This document shows, piece after piece, positions 43,090-50,971 of a DNA stretch of 64,000 nucleotides (within the stretch, counting starts at the first letter, position 1; each line of letters starts with the position of its first letter). Position numbers and translations under genes: made by a program. Source of the stretch: Actinoplanes sp. TBRC 11911 (GTDB lineage Bacteria; Actinomycetota; Actinomycetes; Mycobacteriales; Micromonosporaceae). Below the pieces are notes generated by a model. That model made no database searches. It saw only the letters and a list, made by a program, of their open reading frames with translations, and was not told the origin of the DNA. The stretch spans positions 47,076 through 111,075 of the forward strand of contig NZ_JABBNC010000035.1 in the NCBI RefSeq assembly GCF_012933445.1, written 5' to 3'.

Positions 43090-43716
43090 ATGACCCATGT
43101 CAAGAATCTGGAAAGGGCAGTGTCTCTGGGCCGGTTCTCGTTGTGGGTGGGGCTGAGTTTTCTGGTGGCATTCGCGCTCGCTGTCGGCGTGGGCCTGGCC
43201 GCTACCCTCGCATGGCGGGGAACCTCGGAGGACTGGAGCCGATGGAGCGACGTTGGTCAGACCTTCGGCGCGCTGAGCTCGATCATCGCCATCCTGAGCC
43301 TGGCGGCGGTGGTGATCACCGCACGGATTCAGTTCCGCGAGCTGCAGGGGAGCGTAGCCGCCAATCTAAGTGCCATGCATCTGGAAATAATGCGAATGAG
43401 CGTCGACGACCTGGAACTGGCCGACGTCTGGCCGGCATACGCGGCGGGTTTGTCGGCGACGCAAAACCGTCAGTATCTCTATGCGAATATCATTTACCAG
43501 TTCCACTGGACTTCGCTGAAGCTGAACAAGGCCTCCGACGAAGATGTCGTCGCGAGCATGCGCTATCTCTTCACCAGTCCGATCATGCGTGGATATTGGA
43601 CGGCCGGAAAGCACATCAGAGCTTCGCTCAACCCGGGCGGCCCGGAATATCTCTTCGCGGCCAAGCTGGACAACATATGCGCTGAGTACGACGACCCCGC
43701 GACCCCTGACGCCTAA
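43090..43716 (+). CDS. DUF6082-type membrane-anchored protein
   Basis: A 208-residue protein with two N-terminal helices (about 12-37 and 62-82). A soluble C-terminal domain contains HLEIMRMSVDDLELADVWPAY and IIYQFHWTSLKL, the pattern of actinobacterial DUF6082 proteins. The ATG at 43090 has AAGGG upstream. The base composition is clearly less GC-rich than the neighbours, suggesting separate origin. It overlaps the convergent KdpE-like gene by 4 bp. Function unknown. Confidence 0.8.
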   Translation: MTHVKNLERAVSLGRFSLWVGLSFLVAFALAVGVGLAATLAWRGTSEDWSRWSDVGQTFGALSSIIAILSLAAVVITARIQFRELQGSVAANLSAMHLEIMRMSVDDLELADVWPAYAAGLSATQNRQYLYANIIYQFHWTSLKLNKASDEDVVASMRYLFTSPIMRGYWTAGKHIRASLNPGGPEYLFAAKLDNICAEYDDPATPDA

Positions 43717-44384
43717 GGCTGATACCGGTAGCCCATCCCCGGCTCGGTCAGCAGGTGCCTCGGGCGGGTCGGGTCGGGCTCCAGCTTCCTCCGCAGGCGG
43801 GCCATGTACTGCCTCAGGTAGTTCGTCTCCGTGCTGTACTGCGGGCCCCACACCTCGTGCAGCAGCTGCCGCTGGGTGATCAGCTTGCCCGGGTTGCGGA
43901 GCAGCTGCTCCAATAACTGCCACTCGGTCGGGGTGAGCCGCAGATCCGGGCTGATCGTGTGGTCGCTCAGGTCGATGCGGTAGTCGCCGATCGTGGCCAG
44001 GGCCGCGCCCGGGCCGTCCTGCGGGTGGGCGCGCCGGGTCACCGCGCGGATGCGGGCCAGCAGCTCGTCCACGCCGAAGGGCTTGGTCACGTAGTCGTCG
44101 GCGCCGGCGTCCAGGGCGTCGACCTTGTCGGTGCCCTCGGCGCGGCCGGAGAGCACGATGATCGGGATGCTGCTCCAGCCGCGCAGGCCGCGGATCACCT
44201 CGGCGCCGTCCATGTCGGGCAGGCCCAGGTCGAGCACCACCAGGTCCGGCGGGTGGGCGGCCGCGACGTGCAGGGCCTCGGTGCCGTCCGCCGCCACGTC
44301 GACCTCGTAGTGGCGGGCGCGCAGGTTGATGCGCAGGGCGCGCAGAATCTGCGGGTCGTCGTCGACGACGAGGATGCGGGTCAT
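43713..44384 (-). CDS. KdpE-like response regulator
   Basis: A 223-residue OmpR-family regulator with receiver Asp52 (VLDLGLPDMDG), KPFGVDE, and winged helix ending TEPGMGYRYQP, very similar in layout to KdpE. It overlaps the KdpD-like kinase by 4 bp and is the last gene of a probable five-gene leftward unit. No kdpFABC pump genes are in the window, so potassium control is only a family inference. Confidence 0.88.
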   Translation of the reverse strand: MTRILVVDDDPQILRALRINLRARHYEVDVAADGTEALHVAAAHPPDLVVLDLGLPDMDGAEVIRGLRGWSSIPIIVLSGRAEGTDKVDALDAGADDYVTKPFGVDELLARIRAVTRRAHPQDGPGAALATIGDYRIDLSDHTISPDLRLTPTEWQLLEQLLRNPGKLITQRQLLHEVWGPQYSTETNYLRQYMARLRRKLEPDPTRPRHLLTEPGMGYRYQP

Positions 44385-45766
44385 GAGGCCCCATCGAGGT
44401 CAGCGGAGGGATGGGCGCAGGGCAGCGAGACCACCATGGTGACGCCGCCACCGGGCGTGGGCTCAGGCAGCAGTGTGCCACCCATCGCCTCGGTCAGGCC
44501 CCGCGACAGCGCCAGCCCCAGCCCGACACCGTGATGGCAGTCGCGGTCGTCGAGCCGCTCGAACGGCTGGAACACCCGTTCCCGGTCGGCCGCCGGGATG
44601 CCCGGACCGTGATCGACGACCCGCACCCGCAGCATGTCGCCGTCGAGGCACGAGACCAGCGAAGGCGGCACGGTCGCCGGACTGTAGCGCAACGCGTTGG
44701 CCAGCAAGTTCACCAGGACCCGCACGAGCAGACCCGGATCCGCCCGTACGCCGCAGAGGCCGTCCGGCAACCGCACCACGACGCGCTGCTCGCCGACCTC
44801 GGTCAGCACCCGCGGCACGACGTCCTCGAGCCCCACGTCGACCAGGGTCATGCCCAGCGTGCCGGCCTGCAGGCGGCTCATGTCGAGCAGGTTCGCCACC
44901 AGCTCGGTCAGCCGGTTCAGCGACTCGTCCGCGGTGGCCAGCAGCTCGGCGCGGTCCTGCTCGTCGAGCGGGAGCCGCAGCCCGTCCACCGCCGTCTTCG
45001 CCGCGGCCAGCGGGGAGCGCAGGTCGTGCGACACGGCCGCGAGCAGGGCGCTGCGGACCCGGTCGCCCTCGGCGGCGACGGCCAGCCGCTGCTGGGTGAG
45101 CGCGTTGGCGGCCTGCGCGGCGAACGCCCGCACGATCCGTTCCTCGCCCGCGGCCAGCTGCCGGCCGCGTAACACCAGCATGCGGTCCTCGTCGGCGGGC
45201 ACGCGCACGTCACCCTCGGCGGGGCTTTCGGCCACCGGTCCACCCACGGCCGCGGCCACCTTCCAACCCCCTTCCGGTACGCGTTCGAGCAGGCTCACGG
45301 AAGCGAGGCCGAGCGAGCCCCGTAACTGGTTCAGCAACGCGTCCAGCGGGTCGGCGCCGCCCAGCACCCCGCCGGCGACCTCGGCCAGGGTGTGCGCGTC
45401 GCGGCTCGCCTCGTCGGCCTGGCGGGTGCGGCGCGCGGCCAGGTCGACGATCCAGGAGACGCCGGTCGCCACGATCACGAAGACGACCAGGGCGAGCAGA
45501 TTTTTGCGGGTGGCGATGTCGAACGAGCGTACGGGAGGGGTGAAAAGGTAGTTGAGCAGCAGGAACGAGCCCACCGCGGCGAGCAGCGCCGGGCCGAGAC
45601 CGCCGGCCAGTGCCACGCCGACGACGACCGCGAGGTACAGCACGATCACGTCGGACAGGGCCATGCCGATCTCGTACGCCACGGCGCTGAGCACCGGTAA
45701 CGCGGACAGGGCCAGCGCGTACCCGGCGACACGGCGTCGCCCGGACAGCGGCGGCCCGCCGATCAT
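44381..45766 (-). CDS. KdpD-like histidine kinase lacking the N-terminal sensor domain
   Basis: A 461-residue kinase: DUF4118 four-helix membrane domain at about 12-110 (VLYLAVVVGVALAGGLGPAL), a GAF-like domain at about 125-225, HisKA with His247 (VSHDLRSPLAAAKTAV), and HATPase with GVGLGLALSRG. Full KdpD proteins carry a ~350-residue KdpD/UspA sensor before the membrane part; it is absent here. The ATG at 45766 shares a base with the stop of the helicase gene, so the two are coupled. Confidence 0.88.
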   Translation of the reverse strand: MIGGPPLSGRRRVAGYALALSALPVLSAVAYEIGMALSDVIVLYLAVVVGVALAGGLGPALLAAVGSFLLLNYLFTPPVRSFDIATRKNLLALVVFVIVATGVSWIVDLAARRTRQADEASRDAHTLAEVAGGVLGGADPLDALLNQLRGSLGLASVSLLERVPEGGWKVAAAVGGPVAESPAEGDVRVPADEDRMLVLRGRQLAAGEERIVRAFAAQAANALTQQRLAVAAEGDRVRSALLAAVSHDLRSPLAAAKTAVDGLRLPLDEQDRAELLATADESLNRLTELVANLLDMSRLQAGTLGMTLVDVGLEDVVPRVLTEVGEQRVVVRLPDGLCGVRADPGLLVRVLVNLLANALRYSPATVPPSLVSCLDGDMLRVRVVDHGPGIPAADRERVFQPFERLDDRDCHHGVGLGLALSRGLTEAMGGTLLPEPTPGGGVTMVVSLPCAHPSADLDGAS

Positions 45767-48252
45767 CAGTGTGGGCCGACGCTCGTGACCTGCACGACGG
45801 CGGTCCCGGCCTCGTCCGAGGCGGCCAGGTCGACGGTCGCGTCGATGCCCCAGTCGTGGTCGCCGTTCGGGTCCTCGAACACCTGCCGCACCGTCCAGAC
45901 GGTCGCACCGGCGTCGATGTGCAGGAACGCGGGACCGCGCGCGGCCGGGCCGGTGCCGATCTCGTCGTACTCGTCGTAATACCGCTCCAGGGCGTCCTGC
46001 CAGGCGTCCGTGGTCCAGCCCGACTCGCCGTCCAGCTCGCCCAGGTCGTAGTAGCGGCGCAACGCGGCCAGCTCGACCCGGCGGAACATGGCGTTGCGCA
46101 CGAGCACCCGGAACGCGCGGGTGTTGCGGGTGACCGCGGGCGGCTTGTCGTCGAGGCGTACCTCCTCGATCTCGGCCCCCGGGTTGCGCAAGCGCTCCCA
46201 CTCGTCGAGCAGCGACGAGTCGACCTGCCGGACCAGCTCGCCCAGCCATTCGATCAGATCGGTCAATTCCTCGGTACGCGCGTCCTCCGGCACCGTCTGC
46301 CGCAGCGCCCGGTACGCGTCCGCGAGGTACCGCAGGACCAGGCCCTCGGAGCGGGACAGCCCGTAGAACGACACGTACTCGGTGAAGGTCATCGCCCGCT
46401 CGTACATGTCGCGGACCACGCTCTTGGGCTTCAGCTCGTAGTCGGCGACGTACGGATGGCCGCGCCGATAGGTCTCGTACGCGTTCTCCAGCAGCTCCAG
46501 CAGCGGACGAGGGTAGGTGACATCCTCGAGCAGCTCCATGCGCTGCTCGTACTCGATGCCCTCCGCCTTCATCGCATTGACCGCCTCGCCGCGAGCCTTC
46601 TGCCGCTGAGCGGAAAGTACCTGGCGCGGGTCCTCAAGAGTGGACTCGATGACGGACACCACATCCAGCGGATAGTCACCGGCGTCACGATCGAGCAGCT
46701 CCAGGCTGGCCAGCGCGAACGGGGACAGCGCCTGGTTCAGCGCAAAGTCGAGCTGGAGATCCTCGACCAGGCGATATGTACCTTGATCAGTGCGTTCGAT
46801 CACACCGCCGGCGATCAGGGCCTTGGCGATCGCCACCGCCCGCCGGATGTGGCGGCGCTGCGCGGCCGGCTCCTCGTGGTTGTCGGTGAGCAGGTGCTTC
46901 ATCGCCTGGAACGGATCGCCGCCGCGGGAGATCACGTTGAGCAGCATCGCGTGCGACACCTGGAACGACGAGGTCAGCGGCTCCGGGTCGGCGGCGACCA
47001 GGCGATCGAACGTGGGCTGGCCCCAGCCGATCGTGCCCTCCGGCGGCTTCTTGCGGACGACCTTGCGCCGCTTCTTCGGGTCGTCGCCGGCCTTCGCCAG
47101 GGCGCGCTCGTTGTCGATCACGTGCTCGGGCGCCTGCACGATGACGGTGCCGATCGTGTCGAACCCGGCCCGCCCGGCCCGGCCCGCGATCTGGTGGAAC
47201 TCGCGCGCCTTGAGCAGCCGCGTCTTCACCCCGTCGTACTTCGACAGGCCGGTGAACAACACCGTACGGATGGGGACGTTGATGCCGACGCCCAGCGTGT
47301 CCGTACCGCAGATGACCTTGAGCAGGCCGGCCTGGGCGAGCGTCTCCACGAGACGGCGGTACTTCGGGAGCATGCCGGCGTGGTGGACGCCGATCCCGTG
47401 GCGTACGAGACGGGAAAGCTGGCGGCCGAAACCGGCGGTGAACCGGAAGTTCCCGATGGCCGCCGCGATCTTGTCCTTCTCCTCGCGGGTCGCCATGTTG
47501 ATGCTCATCAGCGCCTGCGCGCGTTCCAGGGCGGCGGCCTGCGTGAAGTGCACGATGTAGACCGGCGCCTGGTGGGTGGTCAGCAGCTCCTCGATCGTCT
47601 CGTGCAGCGGGGTCATCGCGTACGAGAAAAGCAGCGGGACCGGGCGCTCGACGCTGGCCACCACCGCGGTGGGCCGGCCGGTGCGGCGGGTGAGATCGTC
47701 GACGAAGCGGGTGGTGTCGCCGAGGGTCGCGGACATCAGGATGAACTGCGCCTGCGGGAGCTCGATCAGCGGCACCTGCCACGCCCAGCCGCGGTCCAGC
47801 TCGGCGTAGAAGTGGAACTCGTCCATGACGACCTGGCCGACGTCGGCGTCCTTGCCCTCGCGCAACGCCAGGTTCGCCAGGACCTCGGCGGTGCAGCAGA
47901 TGATCGGGGCGTCCGCGTTGACGCTGGCGTCGCCGGTGAGCATGCCGACGTTGTGCGCCCCGAAGATCGACACGAGCGAGAAGAACTTTTCGCTGACCAG
48001 GGCCTTGATCGGCGCGGTGTAGAAGGTGGTGCGGCCGTCGGCGAGCGCGGCGAAGTGCGCGCCGGTGGCGACCAGGCTCTTGCCCGAGCCGGTCGGGGTG
48101 TTGAGGATGACGTTCGCGCCGGTGGCGATCTCGATGAGCGCCTCCTCCTGGTGGGTGTACAGGGAGAGGCCCTGCTCGGTGGCCCACTTCTGGAAGGCGT
48201 CGAAGACGGAGTCGGGATCGTGATCTTTGGGCAGGCGGTCGGTCAGTGTCAT
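45766..48252 (-). CDS. Ski2-like DEAD/DEAH-box RNA helicase (DUF3516)
   Basis: An 828-residue superfamily 2 helicase: motif I TPTGSGKS, motif II DEFHF, motif III SATL, motif VI QIAGRAGRAGF; the C-terminal 400 residues are the DUF3516 domain of actinobacterial Ski2-like proteins. Expected to unwind structured RNA or RNA-DNA. It lies 10 bp after the AbiEii-like nucleotidyltransferase and runs into the KdpD-like kinase with a one-base overlap, an unusual operon context for a helicase that is common in the phylum. Confidence 0.92.
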   Translation of the reverse strand: MTLTDRLPKDHDPDSVFDAFQKWATEQGLSLYTHQEEALIEIATGANVILNTPTGSGKSLVATGAHFAALADGRTTFYTAPIKALVSEKFFSLVSIFGAHNVGMLTGDASVNADAPIICCTAEVLANLALREGKDADVGQVVMDEFHFYAELDRGWAWQVPLIELPQAQFILMSATLGDTTRFVDDLTRRTGRPTAVVASVERPVPLLFSYAMTPLHETIEELLTTHQAPVYIVHFTQAAALERAQALMSINMATREEKDKIAAAIGNFRFTAGFGRQLSRLVRHGIGVHHAGMLPKYRRLVETLAQAGLLKVICGTDTLGVGINVPIRTVLFTGLSKYDGVKTRLLKAREFHQIAGRAGRAGFDTIGTVIVQAPEHVIDNERALAKAGDDPKKRRKVVRKKPPEGTIGWGQPTFDRLVAADPEPLTSSFQVSHAMLLNVISRGGDPFQAMKHLLTDNHEEPAAQRRHIRRAVAIAKALIAGGVIERTDQGTYRLVEDLQLDFALNQALSPFALASLELLDRDAGDYPLDVVSVIESTLEDPRQVLSAQRQKARGEAVNAMKAEGIEYEQRMELLEDVTYPRPLLELLENAYETYRRGHPYVADYELKPKSVVRDMYERAMTFTEYVSFYGLSRSEGLVLRYLADAYRALRQTVPEDARTEELTDLIEWLGELVRQVDSSLLDEWERLRNPGAEIEEVRLDDKPPAVTRNTRAFRVLVRNAMFRRVELAALRRYYDLGELDGESGWTTDAWQDALERYYDEYDEIGTGPAARGPAFLHIDAGATVWTVRQVFEDPNGDHDWGIDATVDLAASDEAGTAVVQVTSVGPH

Positions 48253-48262
48253 GATGTGTCAA

Positions 48263-48952
48263 CTATATGGATAGGGATCGTGGCCAGTTCGCCAGGCGCT
48301 GCCGCAGGGTTGCTATGTCGGCGGGGGTGAGCCCGTAGAGAGCGAACCGGGCGTCGTCCAGGCGATCCAGATAACGTCCGGCGTCGGCTATGTCTTCCGG
48401 GTCGAGGGCGGGGTCGGCCGTTCGTGCCAAGGCGAGGATCTGGGTCAAGGGGTAGCGCTCGAGGGCTGCTGCTACGTCTATGTAGTCGCGCACCTCACGG
48501 CGGTTTACCAGGGCGGCGACTTTGGTGGCTACCAGGTCGTCCAGGTGCATGACCGGGCCTACGTCCATGACTACCGGGGCACGTTGGCGGTCCAGGCGGC
48601 AGAGGGTGAGTCGGAGGGCGCGGTTGTCGGCTGCGACCAGAAATTCCTGGATATCTGCCGACATTCCGGCAAAAAGGTCGTCGCCTTCCTCGCGGACTAC
48701 GCGGTAGCCGGCTTCGGTGAGTGCCGCGGTGACCTCGCCGGCGGCGGCTTGGACGCCGCCCGCGGTGTCGGTGAAGAGGTCGACGTCCTCGGTGGGGCGG
48801 TCGACGAGGCCGTTGACCAGCCAGGCGACGCCGCCGCCCAGGACGAAGCCGTGCTTGGTGGCGACGGTGAGCGCGATGCGGGCGACGTCCCGGAAGAGTT
48901 CGTCGGGGCTCACGACGGGGCGCCGGGGCGGGTGCGGGTCGGCATTCGGCAA
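48263..48952 (-). CDS. AbiEii/AbiGii-type nucleotidyltransferase (toxin family)
   Basis: A 229-residue nucleotidyltransferase. The active-site block is LGGGVAWLVNGLVDRPTEDVDLF (EDVDLF at 55-60) with a later metal ligand in APVVMDVGPV; LDDLVATKVAAL.NRREVRDYIDV matches AbiEii proteins, which transfer nucleotides to tRNA or other RNA in type IV toxin systems. No AbiEi antitoxin is present; instead a 130-residue partner precedes it by 90 bp. Start is TTG 48952 or GTG 48913. It ends 10 bp before the helicase. Confidence 0.85.
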   Translation of the reverse strand: MPNADPHPPRRPVVSPDELFRDVARIALTVATKHGFVLGGGVAWLVNGLVDRPTEDVDLFTDTAGGVQAAAGEVTAALTEAGYRVVREEGDDLFAGMSADIQEFLVAADNRALRLTLCRLDRQRAPVVMDVGPVMHLDDLVATKVAALVNRREVRDYIDVAAALERYPLTQILALARTADPALDPEDIADAGRYLDRLDDARFALYGLTPADIATLRQRLANWPRSLSI

Positions 48953-49042
48953 TTATTTATCCGCCGGGAGGGGCGGCGGCTCCGGGCCTCCGCTACCGAT
49001 TCGGTGGGGCGGCGGCCGCGAGGTCGTCAGCCGCGAGACTTG

Positions 49043-49435
49043 TCAGGCGTGGCGGAGCTGGGGGCCTGCGTCGGCGCTTTCGAGGCCGGCGGCGGCCTGG
49101 TGGGCGGCGGCCAGGCGCAGGCGGGGGTGGCGCGCCTCCCAGGCGGCCCGCACCGCGCGGGGGAGGTTGAGCTGCGGCCACACCCGCACCAGGGTGGGCC
49201 CGTCCAGGTAGGCCCGGAGCTCCTCGACACGAATGGCCTCGCGCAGGACGTTCTCGTACATCCAGGCCAGCATCGTCGGCTCGGCCAGATCGAACGCGCG
49301 CTGCGGGCCCCACCACAGACGCAGCGGCAGCTCGACCAGCCCGCGGGTGGGGCCGGCGAGCTCGCCGAGAGTGCCCGCCACGAGCACGGGCCGGTGTGGC
49401 CGGGCAAGGTGGACGGCGTCAAGAGCGGCGCGCAT
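49043..49435 (-). CDS. Small partner of the AbiEii-type gene, unknown family
   Basis: A 130-residue soluble protein. Its core is GTLGELAGPTRGLVELPLRL, a middle DLAEPTMLAWMYENVLREAI and RAYLDGPTLVRVWPQLNLP, which resembles small actinobacterial proteins encoded next to AbiEii-like nucleotidyltransferases. It may be the antitoxin or a regulator of that gene; this is inference. The ATG at 49435 lacks its own ribosome-binding site; a leader ORF with an ideal one overlaps its start, so translation is probably coupled. Confidence 0.7.
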   Translation of the reverse strand: MRAALDAVHLARPHRPVLVAGTLGELAGPTRGLVELPLRLWWGPQRAFDLAEPTMLAWMYENVLREAIRVEELRAYLDGPTLVRVWPQLNLPRAVRAAWEARHPRLRLAAAHQAAAGLESADAGPQLRHA

Positions 49436-49457
49436 GACGATCAGCGTAAACCGACAT
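49419..49457 (-). CDS. Possible 12-codon leader ORF
   Basis: Reads MSVYADRHARRS and stops inside the start region of the partner gene. It is preceded by AAGGAGG with a seven-base spacer, the best ribosome-binding site in the neighbourhood, whereas the main gene has none. A translational-coupling leader is the simplest reading; a frameshift in the sequence is the alternative. Confidence 0.35.
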   Translation of the reverse strand: MSVYADRHARRS

Positions 49458-49474
49458 TCGCCCGCCTCCTTAAT

Positions 49475-49490
49475 TCCTAGAATCCTAGGA
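49475..49490. promoter_or_regulatory. Operator copy A, TCCTAG-AATC-CTAGGA
   Basis: A 6-bp inverted repeat with a 4-bp spacer, directly upstream of the leader ORF and the nucleotidyltransferase operon. A 24-bp sequence containing it recurs at 50951-50974 with a single-base indel (CTTAAT(T)CCTAGAATCCTAGGACGC). Duplicated sites of this kind usually bind a repressor. Confidence 0.55.
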
Positions 49491-49532
49491 CGCCTCAGAG
49501 GGTGTGTCCGGGACACACCGGACGGTCCCGGA

Positions 49533-50279
49533 TCAGTGGTGCTTGGCCAGGTGGTGGCAGATGAAATCGCGCCACAGGAGGACCGCGCTGTCCTTTGTGT
49601 CGGTGTGCGTGCCGGGGAAGGCGGCGAGCTGCTTGTCGGGGGAGCCGAGCAGGGCGAACAGCTCGAACTGGCCGTCGCGGGGAAACACCTCGTCGTCCCA
49701 CTGGACGTGGAACAGCACGGGCGTGACCACGGCGCGGGCGTCGGCGGTCACGCGGGCGGCGGACTCCAGGCCGGGGTGCAGGTCCGGGCCCTGCCGCAGG
49801 CCGAACTTCCCGAGCACCGCGCCCCGCAACGTCGAGCCCATCGCGGCGGCCAGCGGCAGGCCGAAGCGGGTGGCCATGGACATGCCGAGGTAGCCGATCC
49901 GGTCGGCGTCGGCGATGCCCTCGCCGGTGAGGACGGTGATGGTCGCGCGCCAGTCGCGGGTCATCCGGTCCAGGACGCGCTCCACGCCGGCCTTCGCGAT
50001 GCGTTCCTGGTAGTCCTCGGCGTAGCGGTCGCCGTGGTACGGGCCGTCGATCGCGACCGAGGCCAGGCCGGCGTGCGCGGCGAACCAGCGGGCCAGGCCG
50101 ACGACGCGTTCGCTGCGTTTGTGGCCGCTGCCGCCGTGCCCGAGCAGGACGACCGGGCAGGGCAGCGCGGCCGGCGTGGGCATCCAGAGCACGCCGGGGA
50201 TCGTGCGGTTCACCAGGAAGGTCCGCTCGACGACGCCCGCCGCGAGCCGGCGCTCACCCCACTGGATCGCGTCCGCCAT
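49533..50279 (-). CDS. Alpha/beta hydrolase (dienelactone hydrolase-like)
   Basis: A 248-residue hydrolase: oxyanion region VVLLGHGGSGHKRS, nucleophile Ser in GYLGMSMATR, Asp in QWDDEVFP and His in PGTHTDTKDS complete a catalytic triad. No signal peptide. ATG start at 50279. It lies between operator copy A and the gene-poor region, on the same strand as the nucleotidyltransferase operon; its own promoter may lie near 50430, where a palindrome and a TAGGT -10-like element occur. Substrate unknown. Confidence 0.87.
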   Translation of the reverse strand: MADAIQWGERRLAAGVVERTFLVNRTIPGVLWMPTPAALPCPVVLLGHGGSGHKRSERVVGLARWFAAHAGLASVAIDGPYHGDRYAEDYQERIAKAGVERVLDRMTRDWRATITVLTGEGIADADRIGYLGMSMATRFGLPLAAAMGSTLRGAVLGKFGLRQGPDLHPGLESAARVTADARAVVTPVLFHVQWDDEVFPRDGQFELFALLGSPDKQLAAFPGTHTDTKDSAVLLWRDFICHHLAKHH

Positions 50280-50434
50280 CCGTCCATCGAAGCAGTCCGG
50301 CGCCGCCCTTGCCTATCCGTCCACGTGGATGAACTACAGCGCGATGCCGCCGAGCACCGCGATGAGGCATAGGCAGGCCAGCGGCGGCTGCACCCGCGGG
50401 CCCGGATGCCTGCCTCACCTATTCTCGCTCCACG

Positions 50435-50448
50435 AACGAACGTTCGTT
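50435..50448. promoter_or_regulatory. 14-bp palindrome, TetR-like operator
   Basis: AACGAACGTTCGTT is perfectly self-complementary. Leftward of it, on the minus strand, lies TAGGT as a possible -10 element, so it may control the alpha/beta hydrolase 156 bp away. Confidence 0.4.
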
Positions 50449-50605
50449 TTTGCCAGCAAGCCGACGCTCCATCGCCGCACACCGCCGCGCGTTCGCCGAG
50501 GACGATCGCCTTGCTCGACGCTCCGACCGGAGGAGTCCATACATGCCGATTCGCCCCGTTCTGGCCGCTGCCATGTCCACGTCGGCTGAGTGCCCACGAT
50601 CGGAT

Positions 50606-50664
50606 TTTCGAGACCTTGGAGAGTTCGGGCTCGTATGTGGGCGTAACTCTCCAAGGTCTCGAAA
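50606..50664. ncRNA. Conserved hairpin with 19-nt loop, copy 3
   Basis: A 20-bp perfect inverted repeat, TTTCGAGACCTTGGAGAGTT at 50606-50625 against 50645-50664. The loop (50626-50644) again contains GGCTCGTATGTGGGCG. Compared with copy 1, the outer seven pairs differ on both arms together, so pairing is kept. The surrounding composite element seen in the other two copies is not recognisable here. Downstream CGCCCA (near 50681) could pair with TGGGCG in the loop. Confidence 0.5.
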
Positions 50665-50955
50665 TCACCCGGCCAGCAGCCCGCCCAAAAGGGAACTAAC
50701 CTGCACAAAACGAGTGTCCTATTCGGACAGACATCCCGGTATGTAGGCGTCCGCGACCGCATGATGAGAGCGCGGCCGGACGCGGATACCGCCCCGCCAG
50801 CTCACCCGTACGATTTCCGACAGCGTCGGCATGTATTAACAGCATTTGTCGGATATCGGCCCGCGCTGCTGTTAACAGGCGCTCCCCTTCGGATGTTGCC
50901 CGGCGACGACCACCTCCGGCATCCCGTGGCTCGCGCCGCACGGGGACCATCTTAA

Positions 50956-50971
50956 TCCTAGAATCCTAGGA
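50956..50971. promoter_or_regulatory. Operator copy B, TCCTAG-AATC-CTAGGA
   Basis: Identical in its 16-bp core to copy A 1.48 kb away, with the same flanking TTAAT and ACGC. On the minus strand it is followed at once by ATTAAGATG. No clear gene follows, so it may be a leftover of a duplicated promoter or the site for a diverged small gene. Confidence 0.5.

Noticed and set aside
43713..45766. Complete kdp potassium-transport locus
   Set aside because: Only KdpD/KdpE-like regulators are present; no kdpFABC genes, and the kinase lacks the KdpD sensor domain.
50696..50950. 84-codon frame immediately after operator copy B
   Set aside because: No domain, no ribosome-binding site and it covers an inverted repeat; kept only as an uncertain remnant in the region note.
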